A DNA stretch of 64,000 nucleotides from Deltaproteobacteria bacterium (GCA_005888095.1 VBKF01000092.1:613-64612), one strand, 5' to 3'; counted from the first letter of the stretch, positions 43,961 through 53,550 are shown. Made by a program: numbers and translations. The notes: a model not told the origin generated them from the sequence alone.

Positions 43961-44930
43961 ACGGCAGGTAGATCAGCGCCGCGATCGCCGCGCTGCATGG
44001 GATGGTGAGCACCCACGCCCAGACGACGTTCCGCGCCACGCCCCAGCGCACCGCCGACAGCCGCCGCATGCTGCCCACGCCGACGATCGCACCGGTGATC
44101 GTGTGCGTGGTGCTGACCGGGATGCCGAAGGTCGCGGACCCGAACAGCGCGATCGCCCCTGCGGTCTCGGCGCAGAAGCCGCCGACCGGCTGGAGGGCCG
44201 TGAGCCGCATCCCCATCGTGTGCACGATCCGCCAGCCGCCGAGGAGGGTGCCGAGGCCGATCGCCGCGTGGCAGATGAGGATGACCCAGAAGGGCACGTA
44301 GAAGGTGCTGCCGAGGTGGCCCGAGGTGAAGAGCAGGACGGCGATGATGCCCATCGTCTTCTGCGCGTCGTTGGTGCCGTGGCCGAGGCTGTAGCCGGCC
44401 GCGGAGAGCAGCTGCAGGCGGCGGAAGACGCGGTCGACGAAGGCCGGGTGCGCGCTCTTCAGCAGATGCATCATCACGAACATGAAGGCCGCTCCCAGCA
44501 GCAGCCCGGCGACCGGCGACACGACGATGAAGATCAGGATCCGGGTGATCCCCGACCAGACCAGCACGCCGGGGCCGGCCTTGGTGAGGGCCGCACCAGC
44601 GAAGGCGCCGATCAGGGCGTGCGAGGAGCTCGTGGGCAGGCCCCAGCGCCACGTGATCCAGTCCCACGTGAAGGCCGCCGCGAGACCGGCGAAGATGAGC
44701 GGCCGGTCCATCACCTCGGGGTTCACGATGCCCTTCCCGATGGTCGTCGCCACCGCGACGCCGAAGCCGAAGGCGGCGACGAAGTTGAAGAAGGCCGCCC
44801 AGGCGACGGCCGCGCGCGGCGTCAGCACGCGCGTCGACACGACCGTGGCGATCGAGTTCGCCGCGTCGTGGAAGCCGTTCATGAAGTCGAAGGCGAGGGC
44901 GACGAGGATCAGGAGGGCGAGGATGAGCAT
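43947..44930 (-). CDS. pit: PiT-type inorganic phosphate transporter
   Basis: The 327-residue permease has about ten helices and the two PiT signatures: FDFMNGFHDAANSIATVVST near the N-terminus, and YSLGHGTNDAQKTMGIIAVL in the second half. GLPTSSSHALIGAF and GIPVSTTHTITGAIVG are the repeated Ser/Thr-rich substrate loops. It takes up phosphate or metal-phosphate with protons. The upstream partner on the same strand, 18 bases away, is a DUF47/PhoU-like protein, the standard low-affinity uptake pair. The C-terminus overlaps the VOC gene end on the opposite strand. Confidence 0.92.
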   Translation of the reverse strand: MLILALLILVALAFDFMNGFHDAANSIATVVSTRVLTPRAAVAWAAFFNFVAAFGFGVAVATTIGKGIVNPEVMDRPLIFAGLAAAFTWDWITWRWGLPTSSSHALIGAFAGAALTKAGPGVLVWSGITRILIFIVVSPVAGLLLGAAFMFVMMHLLKSAHPAFVDRVFRRLQLLSAAGYSLGHGTNDAQKTMGIIAVLLFTSGHLGSTFYVPFWVILICHAAIGLGTLLGGWRIVHTMGMRLTALQPVGGFCAETAGAIALFGSATFGIPVSTTHTITGAIVGVGSMRRLSAVRWGVARNVVWAWVLTIPCSAAIAALIYLPFKLA

Positions 44931-44948
44931 CCGACCGCGGCAGGGCGC

Positions 44949-45608
44949 TCAGGCGTACTCGAGGGCCACGCCCTCGATCACGTTGGCGACGTCCTCGCAG
45001 CGGTCGATCGCGTTCTCGAGGTTGTCGTAGATCTCCTTCCACTTGATGACGTGGATGGGATCGGTGCTGTCGTGGAAGAGCCGGGCGACGGCCCGGCGCA
45101 GGAGCTGGTCGCCCTCGTTCTCCAGGCGGTTGATCTCCGTGCAGTGGGCGCTGAGCGCCTCCCGGTCGCGCAGGTCGCGCAGGCAGCGCACCGCGTCGCC
45201 GACGGCCTGCACGGACTTGACGAGCACGTCCGCGAACGCGCGGGCCTCCGGCTCGATCGTGCGGAGCTCGTAGAGCCAGATGCGTTCCGAGGAGGCCTCG
45301 ATCAGGTCGAGCACGTCGTCCATGCGCGAGATCAGGCGATGCATGTCGTCGCGGTCGATCGGCGTGATGAAGGTCTGATGCAGGCGCTCGATCACCGCGT
45401 GGGTGATCTCGTCGCCCTGGTGCTCGACGGCCTTCACGCGCTCGGCCTGCTGCGCGGGATCGACCTGCTTCTCCAGCATCTCGGCGAGCAGCGCCGCCGC
45501 CTCCCGCGTGCGGTCCGCGTGCTGCTCGAGGAGGTCGAAGAACTGCTCGCTCCCGCTCGCCGGGAGGAGCCGGGAGAGGAATCCCTGCCGCGGCGCGCCG
45601 GTGGCCAT
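44949..45608 (-). CDS. DUF47 (PhoU-like) phosphate transport regulator
   Basis: The 219-residue protein is all helical, with the PhoU-like repeats HADRTREAAALLAEML and VEHQGDEITHAVIERLHQTF, then DRDDMHRLISRMDDVLDLIE, and a mirrored second half ending IYDNLENAIDRCEDVANVIE. DUF47 proteins pair with PiT transporters and modulate phosphate uptake. It is followed at once by the PiT gene. The E/D-rich helices are expected to bind metal as in PhoU. Confidence 0.9.
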   Translation of the reverse strand: MATGAPRQGFLSRLLPASGSEQFFDLLEQHADRTREAAALLAEMLEKQVDPAQQAERVKAVEHQGDEITHAVIERLHQTFITPIDRDDMHRLISRMDDVLDLIEASSERIWLYELRTIEPEARAFADVLVKSVQAVGDAVRCLRDLRDREALSAHCTEINRLENEGDQLLRRAVARLFHDSTDPIHVIKWKEIYDNLENAIDRCEDVANVIEGVALEYA

Positions 45609-45732
45609 CTGTCGGCCGCCTTATCACAGCCGCCGGCCCACCTCTAGCGAATCGGCCCCGGCGCGCGATCGGGCCGGGCCGGCCGTCACTGCGCGCCTTG
45701 ACTGGCGGCGCCGCCTCGGCAAAGAGGGGGCC

Positions 45733-46479
45733 ATGGTACGCCGGGGCGGGGAGGACTCCTCGGGCGAGGGGACGTCCTGGCTGGTGCTGCGCCACACCCC
45801 GGCCGAGGGGCTCGGGCTGCTCGCCAACCCCCTGCGCGACTTCGGCGTTCACCACCGCTACCTCGATCTGCCGCGCGGCGAGCCGCTGCCGCGCGACCTG
45901 CGCACCGTGGGCGGCCTCATCGTGCTCGGCGGCGCGATGGCGGCGTACGAGGCGGATCGGCATCCGTTCCTCGCCACCGAGAGCACGCTGATCGAGCGGA
46001 CCCTCACGGCCGGGCGGCCGGTGCTCGGCATCTGCCTCGGCGCCCAGCTGATCGCGCAGGTGCTCGGCGCGCGCGTCTATCCGGGCGAGAAGCGGGAGGT
46101 GGGCTGGGCGCCCGTGACGCTCACGGAGGACGGTGTCGACGATCCGCTGTTCGCCGGGTGCGAGCCGACGCTGACCGTCTTCCACATGCACGGCGACACC
46201 TACGAGCTGCCGCCCGACGCCCACAACCTGGCGCGCTCGAAGCTCTACGAGCAGCAGGCGTTCCGCTGGGGGGACCTCGTCTACGGTGTCCAGTTCCACC
46301 TCGAGTTCACGGACACGATGATCGCACGTCTGGTGAGCGAGGCCGAGTCGCGGGCGTACATCGCCGGCGCCGGCGTCGATCCCGACCGGTTGCTGGCGGA
46401 GACGCCCCCTCATCTGCGCCAGCTCGGCGACGTCGCGCAACGCGTCTTCTCGAGCTTCTTCGCGCAGTGCGGGCTCTAG
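45733..46479 (+). CDS. type 1 (class I) glutamine amidotransferase-like protein
   Basis: The 248-residue protein has the class I glutaminase fold. The first strand and loop are GLIVLGGAMAAYEADRHPFL, the nucleophile elbow GICLGAQLIAQVLGARV contains the catalytic Cys, and YGVQFHLEFTDTM contains the catalytic His-x-Glu pair. This resembles GMP synthase-like amidotransferases that act on unknown small substrates, with no fused synthetase domain. AGAGGGGG precedes the ATG at 45733. The last bases of the gene, including the stop TAG, form the left end of the inverted-repeat element at 46476. Confidence 0.9.
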   Translation: MVRRGGEDSSGEGTSWLVLRHTPAEGLGLLANPLRDFGVHHRYLDLPRGEPLPRDLRTVGGLIVLGGAMAAYEADRHPFLATESTLIERTLTAGRPVLGICLGAQLIAQVLGARVYPGEKREVGWAPVTLTEDGVDDPLFAGCEPTLTVFHMHGDTYELPPDAHNLARSKLYEQQAFRWGDLVYGVQFHLEFTDTMIARLVSEAESRAYIAGAGVDPDRLLAETPPHLRQLGDVAQRVFSSFFAQCGL

Positions 46480-46656
46480 GAGGCTGTCCGAGTAACGCTC
46501 CGGCTGCGGCGAACGATCCGGGGGTGCGAGCGTCGTGCTCGCGCCTCCCTCGTGCGGCGTAGCTCTGCTACGCCTCCTCGGTCGGCGCTGCGCTCGCCGC
46601 TCTCGCTCCCCGGCTCGCTCGCCTCGCTTTCGTCGGTTACTCGGACAGACTCCTAG
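46476..46656. repeat. fold-back inverted-repeat element A (MITE-like), CTAGGAG ends
   Basis: This 181-base intergenic element has terminal inverted repeats. The left end is CTAGGAGGCTGTCCGAGTAA (46476 on) and the right end (46635-46656) is its reverse complement, with one mismatch over 21 bases. Internal hairpins include GCGAGC...GCTCGC at 46526-46542 and GGCGTAGC-TCT-GCTACGCC at 46556-46574. It sits exactly between two convergent genes and supplies the stop codon of the amidotransferase, so it may double as a bidirectional terminator. No transposase is encoded. Non-autonomous mobile element or REP-like repeat are both possible. Confidence 0.7.
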
Positions 46657-46659
46657 GCG

Positions 46660-48006
46660 TCAGCGCAGCACCGCCGCGATCGGGCGTCCGCTCTCCTCGG
46701 CCGGTACGGGGCTCCCGTCCATCCGGCGGGTGGGCCGGAGGCCCAGGAGTCTCGCGACCGTCGGCGCGACGTCCACCAGGCTCGGCGCCGGCGTCCCGGC
46801 CGGCGCACGCGTGAGCCGCTCGTCGCCGCCCGTCACGACGAGGGGAACCGTGGCCTCGCCCGGCCCACCGTGGTTGCCGAGCATGCCGGCCAGCACCGGA
46901 TCGAACGGGTCGACGAACTGGTGCCCCGGCGCGGCAACCAGCAGGACGTCTCCGCTGCGCGGGTGGGCGAGGTGCCAATCGGCGTGCACGCTCGCGAGCA
47001 TGGGGACGTCGGGCACCGGCAGCCGCGCGAGCACCTCGGCGACGCCAGGCGCCCCGCGCGCGACCTCGGCGACGCGCGCGAGGCGCCCCTGCGCGTCACC
47101 CGCATCGGTGGCGTCGGCGGAGACGCCGTCGGCGTAGACGTGCTCGATGCCACCGTCCGCAACGAGGTGCACGCCCGTGACGCCCGCACGCAGCAGGTCG
47201 CGGCCGAAGGTGATCACGGGATACGGCCGCTCGCGGGAGGGGACGAGGCCGGTGAACCCATGGTCCGCGGTGACGATCAGCACCGAGCGGTCCCACCGCT
47301 CGAGCGCGCGCAGCTGGTCGACGAGGCGGCCGATCGCGGCGTCGGCACCGGCGATCGCCCGGCTGCACTCCTCGCTGTCGGGGCCGCGGGTGTGGGCCGT
47401 GCGGTCGACGTCCGCCAGGTTGACGACCGCCAGGTCGGGTTCCCGGTCGGCCGCCATCGCGAGCAGCGCCCCGATCGTCGCGGTGTCGAAGCTGTAGCCG
47501 GTCGCGGCGTCGCGCCCGGCGGGCGAGGTCTGCTCCGGAGACCAGAGCACGTCGGGCGCGCGCTGGTGACCCGGGACGCCGGCGAACAGCTGGGCCAGCT
47601 TCGGCTTGGCGAACACGCCGGCGGTCTCGAGCTCGGGCGACGTCTCCTCGGCCACCGTGAAGAGCGTCTCGACCTCGATGAACGCCGCCTGGTCGAGCTT
47701 CTCGGCCGGCGCCTCGGGCACGCGCCGCCAGTACGAGTTGCCGGTGATGCCGTGCGCGGACGGGTAGACGCCGGTCAGCAGCGAGACGTGGTTCGGGTTG
47801 GTCTGCGTCGGCATGACCGCGTGCGCCGCCGCGAAGACCGACGTCCGCTCCGCGTCGCGGACCGCGAGATCGAAGAGCCGCGGCATCCGCTCGGGAGTGG
47901 CGAGCCGCGCGTCGAGCCCGTCGACGACCACGAGGTACACGTGCGGATGCTCGGCGGCGGCGCGTCCGACCACGAGGATCGCCGCGAGGCCGAGCAGCAA
48001 TCGCAT
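46660..48006 (-). CDS. exported alkaline phosphatase-superfamily phosphodiesterase
   Basis: The 448-residue protein has a signal peptide (LLLGLAAILVVGRAAAEHPH) and type I phosphodiesterase/nucleotide pyrophosphatase features. The metal-binding strand YLVVVDGLDARL has the first Asp. The nucleophile loop is MPTQTNPNHVSLLTGVYPS, with Thr as likely nucleophile. The metal site ADHGFTG follows, and the C-terminal GNHGGPGE supplies the last His. It probably cleaves phosphate diesters or nucleotide pyrophosphates in the periplasm. The ATG at 48006 fits the signal peptide. It is convergent with the amidotransferase gene, with element A between them. Confidence 0.87.
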   Translation of the reverse strand: MRLLLGLAAILVVGRAAAEHPHVYLVVVDGLDARLATPERMPRLFDLAVRDAERTSVFAAAHAVMPTQTNPNHVSLLTGVYPSAHGITGNSYWRRVPEAPAEKLDQAAFIEVETLFTVAEETSPELETAGVFAKPKLAQLFAGVPGHQRAPDVLWSPEQTSPAGRDAATGYSFDTATIGALLAMAADREPDLAVVNLADVDRTAHTRGPDSEECSRAIAGADAAIGRLVDQLRALERWDRSVLIVTADHGFTGLVPSRERPYPVITFGRDLLRAGVTGVHLVADGGIEHVYADGVSADATDAGDAQGRLARVAEVARGAPGVAEVLARLPVPDVPMLASVHADWHLAHPRSGDVLLVAAPGHQFVDPFDPVLAGMLGNHGGPGEATVPLVVTGGDERLTRAPAGTPAPSLVDVAPTVARLLGLRPTRRMDGSPVPAEESGRPIAAVLR

Positions 48007-48051
48007 CCGCCGCGTGTAGACCGTCGCGCCCACAAAAGCTAGAAGCCGCCC

Positions 48052-49572
48052 GTGCCACCTGCACCGCCGCTCATGCTGATCGCCGGTGCGACGCCCCTCG
48101 TGCTCGTCGCGCCGCACGGCGGCCGGCGGGACACGGCACGCCGCCCGTGGGGCGCGGCGCCGCTCAAGGTGAACGACCTCCACACGGCCGCGCTCACCGC
48201 CGAGCTGGCCCGCGTGACGGGGGCGAGCGCGATCATCAACACGGCGGCGGATCGGAACGACGTGGACCTGAACCGCGTGAGTGCGGCGCACGACCGCGCG
48301 CCGTGGTTCCTCGAGCGGCTGGCCGACGTGCTCGCGGCCACGCTCGGCCGCCACGGGCACGCCACCCTCCTCACGGTGCACGGCTGGAACGTCGTCCAGC
48401 CCGCCATCGACTTGGGCCTCGGGTGCGCGCCGGGCACCGACCCGTTCTCGGTCGGGCCCGACGCGGCCGTGTCGCCCGCGTTCGCAGCGGTGGCGGTGCG
48501 TGCGCTCGTCGGCGCCTGCGCCGGACATCGGATCGCGGCAACGGTCGGCGCACGCTACCCGGCGCGCGCCCGCGAGAACCTGCTCCAGCTCTTCACGCGG
48601 CGGTATGCGGGCGACTGCCGCTCGCGCGTCGCCGCGCTCGCCTCGATGGCATCGGCGGTGGACGCCGTGCAGCTCGAGCTCGGCATCCCGCTGCGCTGGC
48701 CGGGACCCTGGCGGACGCGGTTCGTGGAGGCGTGTCGTCGGGCGCTGCCGTCGCTCACCGCAGGCGACGGAGACGTGGCCGTCGGGGAGCCGGCGACCGG
48801 CCGGCCGGCGAATGCGCTCGTCCCCTGCCGGCTCCAGTTCGCTGGTGTGCCGTTCAGCGGGCTCGCCGCCCTGGGCGCGGACGGCGGCGCGCGGCTGCTG
48901 CTCTTGCCGCACGACGGCGGGCTCCTCCTCTTCACGGGCGAGCGCGCCGGCGGACTCGCGGTCGCGACGACGGGGCCCGGAGCCGTCTCGCTCTGCTACG
49001 CCGGCCCCCTGCTCCGCTTTCCCGACACCAGGCCGTTCCTCGACCTCGAGCGCGGTCTCGCGGCCGGGCGGATCGTCGACGCCGAGGTGCGGATGACCTT
49101 CACACCCGCGCACGCCGGCAGCGAGGCCGGCGAGTTCGGGTCGGTGGCCGGAACGGTGGCGCTCGACGGCCGGCACGTGGAGCTCTCCGCCACCGCGTTC
49201 GCTGAGGACGACGAGCGGCCCGGCCCGTGGCCGCGCCTGCGTGCGGCGCTCCAGCTCGACCGCACGACGGCGCTCAGCCTGACGCTCGGGCTGGCCGGGC
49301 AGGAGGTGACGGGCTTCCTCTGCCGTGCCGGGCGTCATGTCGGGGTGACCGCCGCTCGGGCCAGCCTCGGGCCGCCGGCGGCTCCGCTCGAGCGCGTCAC
49401 GCTGGAGGTAGAGGTGGCGGGCGGCGAGCGCATCTGCGTGGAGGTCTCCGCCGTCCACGAGCTTCCGGTCGTCCGCAGCCGGGGGCCCGCGGCCGTGCGG
49501 GTCGTGTTCGCAGCCTGCGCCGTCGACGGGAGCCGGACGCCCGTCGGGTGGTGCGAGGCGGGCGGCATCTGA
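48052..49572 (+). CDS. N-formylglutamate amidohydrolase-like protein with a large C-terminal extension
   Basis: The 506-residue protein resembles N-formylglutamate amidohydrolases in its first half: PLVLVAPHGGRRDTARRPWG with metal His, NDLHTAALTAELARVTGASA, LLTVHGWNVVQPAIDLGLG and VQLELGIPLRWPG. A zinc-dependent amidohydrolase fold is therefore likely. The second half (from about residue 250) is beta-rich and has no family I know; it may be a carbohydrate- or ligand-binding module. Start GTG 48052 or ATG 48073. It is divergent from the phosphodiesterase gene (45-base gap). Confidence 0.62.
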   Translation: MPPAPPLMLIAGATPLVLVAPHGGRRDTARRPWGAAPLKVNDLHTAALTAELARVTGASAIINTAADRNDVDLNRVSAAHDRAPWFLERLADVLAATLGRHGHATLLTVHGWNVVQPAIDLGLGCAPGTDPFSVGPDAAVSPAFAAVAVRALVGACAGHRIAATVGARYPARARENLLQLFTRRYAGDCRSRVAALASMASAVDAVQLELGIPLRWPGPWRTRFVEACRRALPSLTAGDGDVAVGEPATGRPANALVPCRLQFAGVPFSGLAALGADGGARLLLLPHDGGLLLFTGERAGGLAVATTGPGAVSLCYAGPLLRFPDTRPFLDLERGLAAGRIVDAEVRMTFTPAHAGSEAGEFGSVAGTVALDGRHVELSATAFAEDDERPGPWPRLRAALQLDRTTALSLTLGLAGQEVTGFLCRAGRHVGVTAARASLGPPAAPLERVTLEVEVAGGERICVEVSAVHELPVVRSRGPAAVRVVFAACAVDGSRTPVGWCEAGGI

Positions 49573-49779
49573 GCCGCCCGCGTACGGCTGCGCCAGGACG
49601 CGGGATCGTCTGGCCGGCCGGTCGGCCTGACGCGCGACGCCTCGTGCACGAGTGCATGACTCGTGCGTCGGCGCGACTCCGGCCGCCCCCGCGCGCGGCA
49701 CTCGGGCCCGGGTCTCGTGGCACCCCTGTTGCTCCCCGGGGGGGCGGCCGCCGGCTCGGTACCGCGGTCTCGACAAAAA

Positions 49780-52700
49780 ATGCCCTCGCCGCAGCCGCCA
49801 CGACCCCGGGGCTCGTGTCGCCTCGCGCTGGCGCTCGTCGCGCTTCTCGCGGCCGGGCCCTCGCTCGCGCCGGCGGCCTCGAAGCTGAAGATCGCCGCGA
49901 CGGGCGATCCGGCACCGGGTGGCGGCGTATTCGCGGGGCCGGGCTTCTCGGGCTGGCCGACCGCCGCCGGCAACGGATGGATCGCGTTCCGCGGCAAGAT
50001 CACCGGCGGCAACACGAGCGAGGCGATCATCGCGGCGCGACAGGGGGCTCCGCGCACGACCGTGCAGGTGGCGAGCAAGGGGCAGAGCGCCCCGGGGGGC
50101 GGAACGTTCCGGCAGTTCTTCGGCCGTCCCGCGGTGAACGCCCGGGGTGACGTCGCCTTCTTCGCGCTCGTCAACGACTCGAACCTCCCCGACGACCCCA
50201 CGTTGCCCGCGCCCGCGGGCGTGTTCTTCTACGATGCGACGGGGACGCACAACATCATCGCCATCGCCCGCTCGCGCCAGGCGACGGACGCGGGCGTTCT
50301 CGACCTCGCCAAGTCGCTCGACCCCGACGCCGACCCCGACGCGATCGACCTCCCCCAGCGGGCACCGGCGCTCAACGACCGCGGCGACGTGGTGTTCCTC
50401 TCGGCGCTGGTGCCGACGCTCGATGCGCCGCCGGGCGCGATCTTCCTGCGGCCCTCCGGCGGCGAACTCGGCCCCGTCCTCCGCATCGGGGACCCGTTCG
50501 ACGGTGGGCTGTTCCTCCGCCTCGGCCCGCCCGCCCTGAACGGCACGGGCCTGCTGGCGTTCCACGGCGTGATCACCACCCCGGACGACCCGAGCGGCGC
50601 GGGCAAGGACGGCATCTTCACCATGGGCACCGCCGACGTCTCCCCGACTGCCATCGTGATGGAAGGGCAGCCGGTGCCCACGCCGCTGCACGCGAAGGAG
50701 CGGCTCACGAGTTTCGCCGATCCGGTTGCGGTGAACGAGCGGGGCGATGTGGCGTTCCTCACCGGCCTGCAGTCCGCCGGAGACGGCACGACCGGCGTGA
50801 TGCTCTTCAGCGCAGGCATGTTCTTCCCGCTCGGTTACCCCGGCCGGGTGTTCGACCGCTCGTGCGATCCCCGCCAGCAGCCCCCCGCGGCCAGCGTCAC
50901 CGACGGCATCCTCGGCACGGCCGGCGGCTCGGTGCCCGCGGCGCCGGCGCTCGCTCCGGACAGCAGCACCGTCACGTTCTTCGTGTCGCTCGACGACACC
51001 AGCGAAGCGATCGTCCGCTCGGACGGCACCAGCGCGTGCGTGCTCGCGAAGCTCGGCGGCACCGGCGCCGATCCGGCGCCGACCGGCGGCGTCTACGCCG
51101 CCGCGGCCTCGGCGCCGGCGGTCGACGCCGTCGGGGGCCTTGCCTTCCTCGCCCGCATCTCGGGCGGCTCGACGAGCGAGGTGATCGTCTACCGGCCGGC
51201 CGCCGGCGCCGACAGCGCCCTCGTCGTCGGCCAGGCAGCGCCAGACAGCGGCTTCCTGGCGGGACCTCCCTTTTCGGAGCCCGCGATCAACGAGGCCGGC
51301 GACGTCGTGTTCCATGCCTTCGTCGCCGGCGGCCCGAGCAGCGTCGGCATCTTCCGGGCGCACGACGGCCGCATCGACCCGGTCGTCCGCGCCGGCGACC
51401 CGTCGCCGTGCAACGGCCTACCTTTCTTCGATCTGGTGGGGGGCCCGAGCATGAATGCGGCGGGCACGGTGGCCTTCGCCGCCGTGGTGGCGGGTCGCGG
51501 GCCGGGGATCTTCGTCGTGGGCCCCGGAGGGTCACGCAGCATTCTGCCCTGCGACCCGGGGCCGCAGGGCGGCACGACGTTCGTGGCCGTCGGCCTGAAC
51601 CCCACCCTGAACGAGGCCGGCATGGTGGCATTCCGCGCGATCGCCGAGCTGCCGGCGGGAGGCAGGCAGGACGGCATCTTCCTCGCCGGCCCTTCGGGCA
51701 TCCGCTTACTCGCCGCCGCGGGGGAGCCCTCGCCCGCGGGTCCCAACTTCCTCAAGATGCGCGACCCGGTCGTGACCGACGTGCCGAGCGTCTTCTTCAG
51801 CGCGCCGCTCGGGACCGACGCTCCGATCGGCAACGGCCTCTTCTTCACCCGGCTGCGCGACGGCGGGGCGACGATCGATGCGGCCTCGGTCGCGATCGAG
51901 GGGAGGACGCGGCTCGCCGACGGCAACCTCGTCACCAACATCACCAGCGCGCCCGCCGTCGACGCGGTGGGAGACGTCGCCTTCGGGGTGCGCCGCGCGG
52001 CCCCCGCCAGCACCGGGAGCCTGCCGCGCGATTTGGGCCCCGCGATCCTTCGCCGCACGCAGTCCGGCCTCGGGCTGGTCGTCGCCCGCGGCATGCCGGG
52101 ACCCATGGGAGGCACGTTCAAGGGCTTCGGCCAGCCCGTGATGGGCGATGGAGGGCACGTCACGTTCTTCGGCTCGTTCAACCCGCGGAACCCCGCCACG
52201 CCCGGCTTCTTCCTCGCCGGCGAGGCCGGGATCGAGCCCTACGTCCTGGTCGGGGAGAAGACACCCGTCGGCGGCCGCTTCCAGTCCTTCGGCACACGGC
52301 CCGTGGCCAACGGCCACGACGAGCTCGCGTTCATCGGGAACGTCGCGGGCGGCGAGGCGCGGCAGGGACTCTTCCTGGCGTCCCCGACACGGCTCGCCGC
52401 CGACCTGGTCGTCAAGCTGAGCGGCGGCCGGGCCCGCGACCGCGTCGGGCTGCGCGGTTCCCTGCGGCTCGGGCGGATCACCAACGGGGTGGCTCCGGCG
52501 CGCGACGGCGTCACCATCACGCTCGGCGATGCGAGCGGCCGGGTCCTCTGGTCGAGCAACGTCCCGGCGAGCGCGCTCGCCCGCCACGGAAACCGCTTCG
52601 AGCCGGCGCTCGACCGCCAGACGCTGCGCCGCCAGCTGCGCACGCTTCGGCTCCGGGTGGGAAGGGGGAGTGTCCGAGTCGCCGCGCAGTCCCCGGCGCT

Positions 52701-52830
52701 CGACCTGACCGAGCACGGCACGCGGCCGCCCGTTGCGCCGCTCTCGCTCACGGTGCAGATCGGCGATGACAGCGGCACGGCCATCATCCCCTGCCGGCTC
52801 GGCAGGCGCGGCGGCCGCTGCGGTCGCTGA
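49780..52830 (+). CDS. exported NxxGxxAF tandem-repeat protein
   Basis: The 1016-residue protein has a signal peptide (RLALALVALLAAGPSLAPAAS) and many repeats of about 60-70 residues. Their core is Asn/Asp-x-x-Gly-x-x-Ala/Val-Phe, e.g. NARGDVAF, NDRGDVVF, NERGDVAF, DAVGGLAF, NEAGDVVF, NAAGTVAF and NEAGMVAF, often followed by a GIF or GVF element. This is the choice-of-anchor NxxGxxAF family, predicted to form beta-propellers. The C-terminal 130 residues (DLVVKLSGGRARDR onward) are a different beta domain. It is probably surface-exposed. ATG 49780 matches the signal peptide although no Shine-Dalgarno is visible. No sorting signal was found. Confidence 0.8.
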   Translation: MPSPQPPRPRGSCRLALALVALLAAGPSLAPAASKLKIAATGDPAPGGGVFAGPGFSGWPTAAGNGWIAFRGKITGGNTSEAIIAARQGAPRTTVQVASKGQSAPGGGTFRQFFGRPAVNARGDVAFFALVNDSNLPDDPTLPAPAGVFFYDATGTHNIIAIARSRQATDAGVLDLAKSLDPDADPDAIDLPQRAPALNDRGDVVFLSALVPTLDAPPGAIFLRPSGGELGPVLRIGDPFDGGLFLRLGPPALNGTGLLAFHGVITTPDDPSGAGKDGIFTMGTADVSPTAIVMEGQPVPTPLHAKERLTSFADPVAVNERGDVAFLTGLQSAGDGTTGVMLFSAGMFFPLGYPGRVFDRSCDPRQQPPAASVTDGILGTAGGSVPAAPALAPDSSTVTFFVSLDDTSEAIVRSDGTSACVLAKLGGTGADPAPTGGVYAAAASAPAVDAVGGLAFLARISGGSTSEVIVYRPAAGADSALVVGQAAPDSGFLAGPPFSEPAINEAGDVVFHAFVAGGPSSVGIFRAHDGRIDPVVRAGDPSPCNGLPFFDLVGGPSMNAAGTVAFAAVVAGRGPGIFVVGPGGSRSILPCDPGPQGGTTFVAVGLNPTLNEAGMVAFRAIAELPAGGRQDGIFLAGPSGIRLLAAAGEPSPAGPNFLKMRDPVVTDVPSVFFSAPLGTDAPIGNGLFFTRLRDGGATIDAASVAIEGRTRLADGNLVTNITSAPAVDAVGDVAFGVRRAAPASTGSLPRDLGPAILRRTQSGLGLVVARGMPGPMGGTFKGFGQPVMGDGGHVTFFGSFNPRNPATPGFFLAGEAGIEPYVLVGEKTPVGGRFQSFGTRPVANGHDELAFIGNVAGGEARQGLFLASPTRLAADLVVKLSGGRARDRVGLRGSLRLGRITNGVAPARDGVTITLGDASGRVLWSSNVPASALARHGNRFEPALDRQTLRRQLRTLRLRVGRGSVRVAAQSPALDLTEHGTRPPVAPLSLTVQIGDDSGTAIIPCRLGRRGGRCGR

Positions 52831-52851
52831 GATCTGCTACACGTCCCTCGC

Positions 52852-53550
52852 GTGAGGGGCGGGGCAACGATCTCGGTCATCGTGCCCGTGCTCGACGAGG
52901 AGGCGCGCATCGGGAGCCGCCTCGCCGAGCTCGAGGCCACGCCCGGCGTCGACGAGGTGATCGTCGTCGACGGCGGCAGCGCCGACCGCACGGCGGCGGT
53001 CGCGAACGCCTTTCCTGCCGTTCGGGTCCTGTCGGCGCCGCGCGGCCGCGGGCCGCAGATGAACGCCGGGGCCGCGGCGGCCGCGGGCACCGTCCTGCTC
53101 TTCCTGCACGCCGACGTGTCGCTGCCGCGCGACGCGGCGGCCTGGATCGCCGGCGCGCTGGCCGACCCGACCGTGGTCGCGGGCGCGTTCCGCACCTGGA
53201 CGGTCCCCGACGCCGGCCGCTCCTGGCTCGCGCCGCTGCTGCACCTGGCCGACGTCCGCTCGAGGATCACGCGCTTCCCCTACGGCGACCAGGCGATCTT
53301 CGTCCGGCGGGAGGCGTTCGCACGCGCCGGCGGCTTCCCCGATCAGCCGCTGATGGAGGACCTCGAGCTCTCGCGCCGCCTCCGCCGTCTGGGACGCGTC
53401 GTGACCGTGGCGGCGGCCGTGCGCGTCTCCGGGCGACGCCTCCTCGCCCGGCCGATCCACTCGACGCTCGTCATGCGGCTGTTCCCGACTCTCTATCGGC
53501 TCGGCGTCCCGGCGCGCCTGCTGGCGCGGCTCTACGGGGACCCGCGCTGA
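52852..53550 (+). CDS. TIGR04283-type family 2 glycosyltransferase
   Basis: The 232-residue protein is a small GT2: SVIVPVLDEEARIGSRLAEL, VIVVDGGSADRTAAVAN, the GRGPQMNAGA element, LFLHADVSLP (the HAD variant of the DXD metal site) and the C-terminal FPYGDQAIFVRREAFARAGG with LMEDLELSRRL. This is the pattern of the TIGR04283 subgroup, typical of carotenoid-glycoside or glycolipid clusters in several phyla. It starts at a GTG 21 bases after the repeat protein stop, so it may be in the same transcript. Confidence 0.88.
   Translation: MRGGATISVIVPVLDEEARIGSRLAELEATPGVDEVIVVDGGSADRTAAVANAFPAVRVLSAPRGRGPQMNAGAAAAAGTVLLFLHADVSLPRDAAAWIAGALADPTVVAGAFRTWTVPDAGRSWLAPLLHLADVRSRITRFPYGDQAIFVRREAFARAGGFPDQPLMEDLELSRRLRRLGRVVTVAAAVRVSGRRLLARPIHSTLVMRLFPTLYRLGVPARLLARLYGDPR

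Noticed and set aside
48007-51363. Minus-strand extension of the phosphodiesterase frame to 1567 residues
   Set aside because: The extension lies opposite the formylglutamate amidohydrolase-like and NxxGxxAF genes and has Arg/Glu-rich composition without domains; the signal peptide at 48006 marks the real start.
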